Position numbers and translations under genes: made by a program. Below the pieces are notes generated by a model. It did no database searches, was not told the DNA's origin, and saw only the letters and a program-made list of their open reading frames with translations. From Oscheius sp. JU75 (Eukaryota > Nematoda > Chromadorea > Rhabditida > Rhabditidae): a stretch of 64,000 nt of DNA. The DNA is taken from positions 5,704,001 through 5,768,000 of the forward strand of contig JASJZC010000004.1 in the NCBI GenBank assembly GCA_037178855.1. Direction: 5' to 3'. The first letter of the stretch is position 1. The number at the start of each line of letters is the position of its first letter. Below, piece after piece: positions 55,995 to 64,000 of the stretch.

Positions 55995-58428
55995 TTATCC
56001 TTCAAGGTCATCGAGTCCATCCAGGAGATCGTTGGCTTCATCGAGTTCCTGCTGTCGCTTGCTCTTCGTCTGCTCCGCGATGTTGACCTGGCCGACATCG
56101 GCTACAATCCTGTTTACTTGCTGCGTGACGGATTTGTCATCCTCGGAGACGAAGGCCTTCTCGGCACGGAGAGGATCTTCCTAAATATGGATTTTAGCAC
56201 AAATAACATGCAGAAACTGACGTTGAGAACGACACTGTTGACCTCGGCAGCAGATCTTGAGGCGCCGGGAGCGACTGCGACCTCAACTCCAGGGGCTATG
56301 AGCTCGTTCGGATGGGCTTCTCTGAAAGAAAAGGGTTTGATAGTAGACGCTCTGCCTGAAAGGTCGATCAGTCTGTTCATATTCTGACCTAAATCCTATC
56401 CCCCGTTAGTTTGAGCCAAAATTCTGTCTGTTCCAGTCAAGAGTCAGTCACATGACTTGTGTTTTTCAACTTTTGGTTCGGACATTCTTTTCTGTCGAGG
56501 ACAAGTACTGAGTACGATTTGCAGCTCTCACACATAAAACGGCTATCGAGAAACGCAAACGGTGAGCAATTTGGTAGCATATTCAACCATACAATCGTGG
56601 GATGCTACGCTACATTTGTATCAACTATCAAAGGATCGCGACTTAGTCTGCCGGTACGGTAAGTCTTTTCATATCATCCCTTGAAGAAACCCTCACCTGC
56701 ATGTCAAGACCTCAGCTGTAATTGTCGTTTCAAATCCAGGCGGTTTCTCATATTTCGTCCTCTTCTTCGCGTCGTCCTGGATGACCGTCTGCACGAGTTC
56801 CGAGAGGTCCATGGCACGTTCCATGGCCTTCCGGACGCATGTTTCCAACTAAATTTCATTTTTCTTTGGGGTAAACGACAAAAAACGAACAAGTTGGGTG
56901 TTGAGAATGAAACTGGTGGATTGGTGAAGGGCGCAGACCTCTTTTCGTTTGTTGCATGCGACGACCAGGTGTCCGGAGAGCCAGGCCTGCTCTTTCTCGG
57001 TCGGATCGACTATCATGTGCTGACTGAAAAGTGTTTTTTGAGACGCAAAATAAAGAGGGATACCTGTCATCGAAGAAGCCGAACGAGACGCAGATCGGAG
57101 TGTGGTAGATGTTTAGAGGGACGAGGGCCTGCTCCCATTGGGAGTGCTGAAGATTACACGCATTTTTTGGCCAACCATGAGATCTTTTCAGTTCTTGAGA
57201 GTATACAGCTCTTTCGAGAACGATATAGGTTATAACTGGACTTTTCCGAAAAGGGAAAATGCGTTTAGAATTTTATATTTTCAGGGTAATACGGCAGTTT
57301 TGCGGCTGTTTACGCTTAGAGCAGTTGAGATACTCGATTTGAAGATCGCAGGCTTGGAAAACTAGGGCAAACAAGAGGTTTCTCTGATCATTAAAAGGCT
57401 AATTGTGACTACAGACCTGCCGAACTATTACCAAAACTGTAACTGTGGATGGACAGGCATGAACATGGTAGAAATGACGGTTGATAAGAACATGAGCAGT
57501 GTCAGAAAAGACCAAGGTGAAGATAAAGAAAACGGGCAGAACTTCAAAAGACTAGTGAACTTGTTTGAAAATGCGTCTGTAATGGGATGAGAGGACCAGA
57601 CAAGGGAGAATCACGGACATGGTAATCTGGAATGGGTACAGAGTAAAACACAGTTCTACACACAGAGTAACTCTTACGAATAGATAGATAATAATATCTG
57701 CCAGGAAAGCGTTGTGGTGCATAGAGAAAGTGAAGTAAACTCACAACTAGCGTAGAATGCGGCTCCACCGAAACGTTGGGCCGTCTGTAGTGATAGAGAG
57801 CGGTGACAGCTGCCAAAGACGCACAGTCCAGAAGAGCCCCATCGTCGTCCATTATGCGCACGTCAATTCGAATTTTCCAGACTTCTTGACCAGTTCGAAT
57901 ACACAGGGCCTCAATTATATTATATTTTGGTCAGATAGGACCCTTCCTTACCTCGACATCAATGCATCTGGAATCTCTGAGGACAAGCTCTAGAAGCCTG
58001 GTCAGTTCCATGCCCTTCTGACCTAGACGATTGTGCTCAAAGGCTGGAAAAAATGGGGTTCCATTGAAAAATGAAAGCGAAAACCTGGATTTCCCATGGG
58101 ACTCATGTCGACCTCGACGGAGATGATCCCCTTCTGCGGCCGCGTCTGACCCGGCTCCACCAGTGAAGCACTAACCGCACAAAATACCCTAAATATACTT
58201 TTGAACCGAAAAAAAGGTGGAATTACTTCGTTGAGCCCATCATACAGAGAGATGTGCCGCACTCGGCTCCAACTACGAGCTTGACGGGTCGGAACTCGTC
58301 GCGCAAACGGCCGTCTAGTCTCTAAACTCTATCTGTTACGAGAAATGACATAAAAGAAGGACCTGATCGTTCCGGAATCCGTCGATGATGAACTCGCGAT
58401 TGCAGGAAGGATGCGGATCGTCTCTCAT
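55995..58428 (-). CDS. EXOSC9: EXOSC9 (Rrp45), exosome ring subunit
   Basis: Rrp45 is an RNase PH-fold subunit of the exosome core ring, which channels RNA to the catalytic subunits. Ten exons: 58428-58363, 58321-58227, 58188-58085, 58043-57952, 57909-57748, 57146-57064, 57023-56891, 56848-56697, 56321-56222 and 56180-55995; phases match, 390 residues (human 439). Landmarks: start MRDDPHPSCNREFIIDGFRN with RLDGR, VEVDMSPMGNPAFEHNRLGQ, DSRCIDVEALCIRTGQEVW, DDDGALLDCASLAAVTALYH then YRRPNVSV, LNIYHTPICVSFGFFDD, VDPTEKEQAWLSGHLVVACN, and an acidic C-terminal tail (DEANDLLDGLDDLEG). Like other eukaryotic Rrp45 proteins it is not expected to be a phosphorolytic enzyme by itself. Confidence 0.95.
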
Positions 58429-59071
58429 CTAGAATTTGGCAGTCATTTTAGAAAGAAAAACATTAAAACGAACATTGCTTCAGAGAGGATTCAAAGAAAA
58501 AAGGAAAATAGCGAATTTTCTCCATAGAAAGCCACCTTTCAAAAGTTGCAGCTATACACATGAGGTTGAAATCGGCGGACAGACTATTTCTACTGTGGAT
58601 TCTGTCGCCAATAAGTGTAATTCATGAAAAGTACTGATCATCTGGCGAGTTCAACTGTCTAGAAGGCTGGTTATTAGAAAATTTACAGCTACTCTAGCGT
58701 TATTATAACCGAAAAATTTTCTTTATTCTATAAAAAATAAAATTGGGCCTCGTTAGCTTGAATTTGACTTTCGAACCCTACTAAAGGTAGTGCAAGAACG
58801 GTCTTCTCAGCTTCAAAAAGTGTGAAAATCTTTTGACAAAGCAGCTTTCCACTAGTTTGGCCAAGAGTCTCCAGGTATTAACAACTCGTGGAAAGGAGAA
58901 TGTCGGAAAAGGTAAAAAAGTTTGACAATGAACCTCCAGCATATGAAGTATCGAAGAACAGCATAAAATGATTTTTTCGACAAACAAGCAAACAAAATTC
59001 ATAAAAATTGAAGCAATGTCTTCAAAATGGGGTGGGTATAAAGCAAAATGCTAACAAAAGGAGGGGCTTAA
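58429..59071. other. Gene-free stretch between EXOSC9 and PFDN5
   Basis: No supported exon. Both flanking genes are on the minus strand, so this should hold the EXOSC9 promoter and PFDN5 3' UTR. Confidence 0.45.
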
Positions 59072-59645
59072 TTACTTGGGCAAGGCAGCGATCTGGGAGG
59101 CAATCTTTGTCTGCAGTTGCTCGGAAAGCACGGCCCGGGTCCTTTTCTTTTCCAACACGATCTTCTCGATTGTTTCCAGCTAAAAGTTTTAATTTTACTA
59201 TAAAAATTGGGCAAACCTGAGTGCTGATGTATTTCTTTTTTCTCTCGAAGAATTCTGTGGCCTGTTCGCGGCTGACCTCGGCGTAATAGCCGGTTCCGAT
59301 CTCGACGAGCATTTTCGAGGGGTCTGAGAGCTCTGCTCTGATGTACATCTACGTTTTCTTGATTAAAAATAACATAAAATGGGTGTTACCGATTCGGAAA
59401 GGGGCACCAAAGCAGTATGACCTCCCTCAGTCCCAGCTAGAGATTTCAGCGCAAGGATGCTTTTCTCATTTTTACCAATAAAGGTCTGGAAAACGATTAG
59501 TGAGATTTAAAAATTCAGCAAGCACCTTTAGACTGTTCGAGGACTCGGTAAAGAAGGCCAACTCTCCTTCGACTTGCTTCACGAGCTGGTTCAGCTGCTC
59601 CACACCCAGTTCTCCGATGGGGATTTGTTTCGGCTCGTCTGCCAT
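59072..59645 (-). CDS. PFDN5: Prefoldin subunit 5
   Basis: Prefoldin delivers unfolded actin and tubulin to the CCT chaperonin; subunit 5 is an alpha-type subunit. Four exons, 59645-59526, 59485-59390, 59348-59217 and 59179-59072, give 151 residues (human 154). The two coiled-coil helices are separated by a beta hairpin core: LGVEQLNQLVKQVEGELAFF, ALVPLSESMYIRAELSDPSK, MLVEIGTGYYAEVSREQATE, FFERKKKYISTQLETIEKI, with a hydrophobic helical end (TKIASQIAALPK). LVPL-S-MY and VEIGTGYY are diagnostic of the subunit. Introns are 40-50 bp. Upstream lies the divergent RanGAP gene, so 59646-60269 may work as a shared promoter region. Confidence 0.96.
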
Positions 59646-60269
59646 TCTGAAATTAAGATTATTTAGAGGCCCAGATTCGGAAAATAGGAAAAAAGGCGAA
59701 CGATAGAGAAATTTGCAGGAATGCAATTGTATAAAGCAGGAGAATGGGGCGCGAAATTCTGTAAAGAGCAGGCAGTTTGTTGAAATTCGAATTCTAGTCT
59801 TTCCGAAGCATTGTTTACCGCTGCCTACATTTATGGTTTATTCAACTTTTCCATGATTATTTGGACAGAAGGTCTATGATTAGGTTCTTGTACAATATAA
59901 CAAGGTTCTCTAGCTGCTTTGTTGCTCCGGTGTTAAAGCAGATCTCTGGAAATCTAGCAAGCTATCGCTTTTCGGTATTTGAAGCAAAAAAAATAACTAT
60001 ATAATGGCCGACTTACGAAAAAGAGCAACAGCCTTGAAAAATTTGAAATGGCTGTATCGCCGCCTTCATACAGTAAACTTTTGTATGAAGGCGGCAAATC
60101 CGATTCAAACAGATTTTCTTCTACTCTCTAAACTGTTACTTTTCCATCCTTTTGCGCGGGACTTTGATGTCCATCGAGCAATAAAAATTGTGAATGGGCA
60201 TAAGAATATGCCTAGAACAGCACGCTTTCCTGTTCATTTTTTTTCCTGAACACTTGCATATCTTACAAC
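59646..60269. promoter_or_regulatory. Shared upstream region of PFDN5 and RanGAP with a hairpin
   Basis: No supported exon. The two genes diverge from here. A 14-bp inverted repeat lies at 60059-60095. A plus-strand frame from 60004 shows no similarity, and the TTTTCAG just before 60280 could be an acceptor for a non-coding first exon. Confidence 0.35.
60059..60095. repeat. 14-bp inverted repeat (hairpin)
   Basis: GCCGCCTTCATACA (60059-60072) and TGTATGAAGGCGGC (60082-60095) are exact reverse complements with a 9-base loop, in the PFDN5/RanGAP intergenic region. Confidence 0.85.
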
Positions 60270-61659
60270 ATGTTTTCAGCAAAAATGGATATTGGGAATC
60301 TCAGCCTTCAGGAAGGGGCGCTTCTTTCATTCCTGGACCGGCAGTTGAAGCTCACCGAAACAGCAGATGGTATATTTTTTGCACATCTTTTATATAACTT
60401 CTCCCACTTCAGCCGAAGAAGTCGCTCAGTTGATCGAACAGGCCAAAAATATGCACGCGCTAGAGTTGCGCGGGAACACTGTCGGAATAGGAGGTGGAGA
60501 GCGGATCGCCCAAGCTCTCAGACGTCATCCGGAGCTGAAAAGATGCCTGTGGTCGGATATGTTCACCGGACGGCTCAAAAACGAAATTCCGCCTATTCTT
60601 GTCAGTTTTCATCATCGCTCTTGACTGATATGGAACTTTTAGCGTTCGATGACGGGAGCCGTGATGCAGGCCGGCTGTCAGATCACCGAACTCGACCTCT
60701 CGGACAATGCTTTCGGTCCAATCGGAGCCGAAGGGATTCAGGCCTTCCTCGTCTCCCCATCCGCCTATTCCCTGGAAGTCCTAAAGCTGAACAACAATGG
60801 ACTCGGAGCTGGTGGTCAGATCATCGCCAAATGTCTGGTCCAATGCCATGCGAACGCCGAGCGAGACGGCGAAAAGTTCAAGTTGAAGACCTTCGTCGCT
60901 GGCCGTAACAGACTCGAGAATCCTGGAGCCAAAGAGCTGGCCAAGGCGTTCCGTGTCATACAAACCCTCGAACACATCAGTATTCCGCAGAATGGAATCC
61001 GGAAGGAAGGAATCATCGAACTGGCCGATGCTCTTAAAGTATTGCATTTCATTTATGGAAAACAACGTATTTTAGTTCAACAGTAAACTCAACACGATCG
61101 TCTTTAACGACAACACTTGCGATACTGACGGAGCTCACCACATTGCCAAGGTATAACCTTCAATAAACACGTGAAAAATCAAGTTTTTAGGCCGTGAGAG
61201 AGTTGAAGCAGCTCCAAGTTCTCGATCTGGGCGACTGTCTGTGTAGAAGCTCGGGCTGTGCATCGATCATTTCCCAGATTTGCGACGGAGAACACAAAAA
61301 TATCCAGGTAAACCACTGCTACTCTTTCTTTGAACCCTATTCTCCAGATAGTCGATCTATCGGGCTCCGAGCTCCCCGGCGAACTCGCCGTCCGCATTAT
61401 CAAGAACTGGGGAGACTGTTTCGGCTCCCGCGCCCAGCTCAAACTCAGCCACAATCAGTTCGGCAGCATGTTTGAGGATCTCGAGGAGGAGATCGAAGCC
61501 CGAAAGCTGAATGTGGATCTGGGCTCGATCAGTGATGACGAAGGATCCGCGTCCGAAAAGTACAGCGACAGCGAGGAAGACGAGTCGTCGAGTGAGGACG
61601 AGACGAGGATTGTCAGAGAGGAAGAGGCTCCAGTAGTACAGCCTAAAGGCAGGTTTTAG
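60270..61659 (+). CDS. RANGAP1: RanGAP1-like unit A (LRR GTPase-activating domain)
   Basis: RanGAP stimulates GTP hydrolysis by Ran at the cytoplasmic face of nuclear pores. Six exons: 60270-60369, 60413-60600, 60643-61038, 61076-61150, 61191-61307 and 61348-61659 (TAG) or 61348-61648 if the GC donor is used. An alternative start is ATG 60285. The leucine-rich repeats are clear: ALELRGNTVGIGGGERIAQA, LKRCLWSDMFTGRLKNEIPP, ITELDLSDNAFGPIGAEGIQ, TFVAGRNRLENPGAKELAKA, IPQNGIRKEGIIELADAL, and IVDLSGSELPGELA. An acidic end follows (SDSEEDESSSEDE). It stops before the C-terminal RanGAP1 domain, which only unit B has. It is about 90% identical at DNA level to unit B over the middle exons. Intron 61039-61075 is present here but absent in B. 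Confidence 0.93.
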
Positions 61660-61874
61660 CATGGGATTGTGTGGTTCGAGCTAGAGAATGGGATAGTTAT
61701 GAATTAGGGCTGGGCCGTGCGCACCAACTTGTATGCATATGACTTGTTACGCATTCTGCTATACAAGAGACGCAGCCCAACTATTTCTACCTGGAATTCT
61801 CTTGGTGCTGTCTATCGAGAGTTAATGCGCAACATCTAAACTGTTTCCCTACCACCGCAAACCTCTACTTCCAG

Positions 61875-64000
61875 GTCCCGTTCACGACATCGTAGACGAG
61901 CTTCTCTCATCCGGAGTTGGCTGTCTCAAAGTATTCTCGGATGAAGAAGACGTCCTCTCATTTCTCGACCGGCAGTTAAAGCTCACCGAGGCAGCAGATG
62001 GTACCCTTTTGCCTATTTTCCTATATAAATGACCTCTCTTCAGCTGAAGAAGTCGCTCAGTCGATCGAACAGGCCAAAAATATGAACGCGCTAGAGTTGC
62101 GCGGGAACACTGTCGGAATAGGAGGTGGAGAGCGAATCGCCCAAGCTCTCAGGCGTCATCCAGAGCTGAAAAGATGCCTGTGGTCGGATATGTTCACCGG
62201 ACGGCTCAAAAATGAAATTCCGCCTATTCTTGTCAGTTTTCATCATCGCTCTTGACTGATATGGAACTTTTAGCGTTCGATGACGGGAGCCGTGATGCAG
62301 GCCGGCTGTCAGATCACCGAACTCGACCTCTCGGACAATGCTTTCGGTCCAATCGGAGCCGAAGGGATTCAGGCCTTCCTCGTCTCCCCATCCGCCTATT
62401 CCCTGGAAGTCCTAAAGCTGAACAACAATGGACTCGGAGCTGGTGGTCAGATCATCGCCAAATGTCTGGTCCAATGCCATGCGAACGCCGAGCGAGACGG
62501 CAAAAAGTTCAAGTTGAAGACCTTCGTCGCTGGGCGTAACAGACTCGAGAATCCCGGAGCCAAAGAGTTGGCCAAGGCGTTCCGTGTCATCAAGACCCTC
62601 GAATACATCAGTATCCCGCAGAATGGAATCCGGAAGGAAGGTATCATCGAACTGGCCGACGCCTTGGAATACAACACGAATCTGAAGACGATCGTCTTCA
62701 ATGACAATACATGCGATACTGACGGAGCTTATCACATTGCCAAGGTAATTCGTCTTCTTTTATCTAGAAAAAAATACGTCTTTTAGGCCCTGACCGAGCT
62801 GAAGCAGTTGGAAGTCCTCGACCTCGGCGACTGCCTATGCCGAAGCTCTGGTTGTGCCTCAATCATCGCTCAGATCTGCGACGGAGAACATCACAACATC
62901 AAGACGGTCGACCTCTCCGGCTCCGAGCTCCCAGGAGAACGCGCCAAGAAGATTCTGACCTCGTGGAAGCAGAGCTTCGGACACACTGATGCGTTAGCGC
63001 TTACTACTTGACTTTGATACTTGTGATTTTAGCGAGCTGAAGCTCAGTCACAACATGTTTGGCAACCTGTTCGACGTCCTCGAGGCGAAGATCCGAGACG
63101 AGCGTCTGAAGGTGGACATTGGCGCGTTCAGGTACCCTTTTCTGTAAAATAATAACCTCAAAAATTTAAGTGATGACGAAGGATCCGCGTCGGAAAAGTA
63201 CAGCGGCGATGAGGACGGTAGTGAAGACGAGATCAGCATAGTCTCGGAATCTCTTCAGTCTCAAAGTGGGTTTTTCCGCCCTTCTCATCCATTTCTCACA
63301 ATTGTAGACGGTCCAACAGCCCCTCCCCAAGATGCTGAAGACGCGCCTGTGCAGGAGAAGGCGGCCCGTTATCTTCTGGAACTGGCCCTCTATGTGCAGG
63401 CAAACGGCGGCAGACGAGATGTTCTAGAAGATGCCATCCAGGACGCCATCAAAATGGTCCAGCAGGTTGCCGCCATTCGACGTCGTCCAATCCCGACCAC
63501 GACTCAGATGCTCAACAATGTCATTGCTCAGATGGGACTTGGAGTCAAGGTAATTAAGATACGCTTTTGAATGAGAGACTGTCCTATTTGTTCCGAGAAA
63601 TCCCCACCTTTCGCAATCATTGATCGAATCTCCAACCTTTTCTTTTGACTATAATAAGTAGTTTGGTACCCAGAGGAGCCTCTTACTTTAAAGCGCATAG
63701 GTGTCCGTACGCACCGCGGTCACAGCCGCCCGCCATGTTTATCTCACTGGTTAGCGCGCTAGGCTATGAATTGAAGCAACCATTGTTCAATCCTCTCCTC
63801 GATGTTTTTCGACCTCTAAAAGGCGGCGAAGCCGTAAAGACAGTCTTTAGCGCGATGCGTGTTGCCCAGCTTTTTATGAGACTGGCGTTGTTTATGAACG
63901 AGTATGAAAAGTTTGAAAACCTGCAACTTATTCAACCCCTTTTCAGCCCGAGCAGAAGTGGAATATCAATCCCGAGAAGCGATTCATCAGCCACATTCTC
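61875..64000 (+). CDS. RANGAP1: RanGAP1-like unit B with C-terminal domain, 3' partial
   Basis: Exons: 61875-62000, 62044-62231, 62274-62744, 62787-62992, 63033-63131, 63171-63265, 63308-63549 and 63947-64000+, all in phase. The LRR region repeats that of unit A nearly exactly. It continues through an acidic linker (SEKYSGDEDGSEDE) into the C-terminal RanGAP1 domain (RRDVLEDAIQDAIKMVQQV, TTTQMLNNVIAQMGLGVK, PEQKWNINPEKRFISHI) that in vertebrates carries the SUMO/RanBP2 site; the window ends inside it. The first exon has no ATG: it opens straight after a TTCCAG acceptor with VHDIVDELLSSGVGCLKV in phase with a GC donor at the end of unit A. Units A and B are therefore probably one transcript. 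If not, B needs an unseen 5' exon. Confidence 0.92.
63737..63810 (+). tRNA. tRNA-like relic in a RanGAP intron
   Basis: A D-arm/A-box-like TATCTCACTGGTTAGCGCG is followed, at tRNA spacing, by a B-box-like TTGTTCAATCCT. The anticodon stem does not pair well. Probably a tRNA pseudogene or tRNA-derived repeat in the intron 63550-63946. Confidence 0.35.

Noticed and set aside
60004-60249. 81-codon frame upstream of RanGAP
   Set aside because: It runs through the hairpin, has no similarity and ends before the RanGAP start; more likely regulatory or UTR sequence.
1-64000. CRISPR arrays, prokaryotic operons, insertion sequences, phage or plasmid origins
   Set aside because: The window is eukaryotic with spliced genes; no such arrays, terminal repeats with transposase, or origins were seen.

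Overview
This is a eukaryotic, animal-type window. Genes are split by many short introns with canonical GT-AG borders (35-60 bp is common, a few reach 1-2.4 kb). Coding density is high, and the recognisable proteins are metazoan: a PITPNM/rdgB lipid-transfer protein, PRPF3, SMARCAD1, two ataxin-2 proteins, PHF14, EXOSC9, prefoldin 5, RanGAP1, a rhodopsin-family receptor and an RFamide neuropeptide precursor. No gene names the species. A compact-genome invertebrate bilaterian fits (the CK1-type pseudokinase and the VRFamide precursor would suit a nematode-like or other protostome genome), but I cannot place it further. Exon borders were worked out by hand from splice signals, reading-frame continuity and remembered family sequences, so individual borders may be off even where the gene call is firm.

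Layout. 1-5002 (+): PITPNM, 5' end outside the window. 5189-6115 (-): unrecognised gene. 6690-8055 (+): decayed RING-type gene. 8845-14312 (-): PRPF3, whose 2.4 kb intron holds a complete pseudokinase gene on the other strand (9864-11473). 14598-19552 (-): SMARCAD1. 20327-23917 (-): peptide-type GPCR, with an antisense CNDP2-like pseudogene in its largest intron. 24.0-26.9 kb: no gene seen. 26916-28827 (-): four-pass membrane protein, followed by a 233-bp CTCTGT microsatellite. 30219-35194 and 35908-37966 (-): tandem ataxin-2 paralogs. 38392-39020 (-): small Pipsqueak-HTH protein. 39511-41878 (-): short PHF14. 43302-44917 (-): RFamide neuropeptide precursor.

45.9-52.2 kb is the most unusual block. 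Two inverted copies of a ~0.65 kb unit, each carrying a complete intronless gene for a ~80-residue Ser/Arg-rich basic protein with its own TATA box, flank about 5 kb. That spacer holds a small basic protein, a membrane microprotein, a secreted Cys-repeat protein and most of an acidic protein gene; the right-hand copy sits inside an intron of the acidic gene. 53406-55522 (-): divergent SLC6-like transporter with apparent frame breaks. 55995-58428 (-): EXOSC9. 59072-59645 (-): PFDN5. 60270-64000 (+): two tandem RanGAP1 units that appear to read through as one double-domain protein, running off the window.

The housekeeping genes cover splicing (PRPF3), chromatin (SMARCAD1, PHF14), RNA decay (EXOSC9), translation and stress granules (ataxin-2), chaperoning (PFDN5), nuclear transport (RanGAP) and lipid signalling (PITPNM). 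They are not arranged as an operon-like functional unit. The accessory material (nested genes, inverted duplication, dispersed repeats, decayed paralogs) lies in introns and between these genes.
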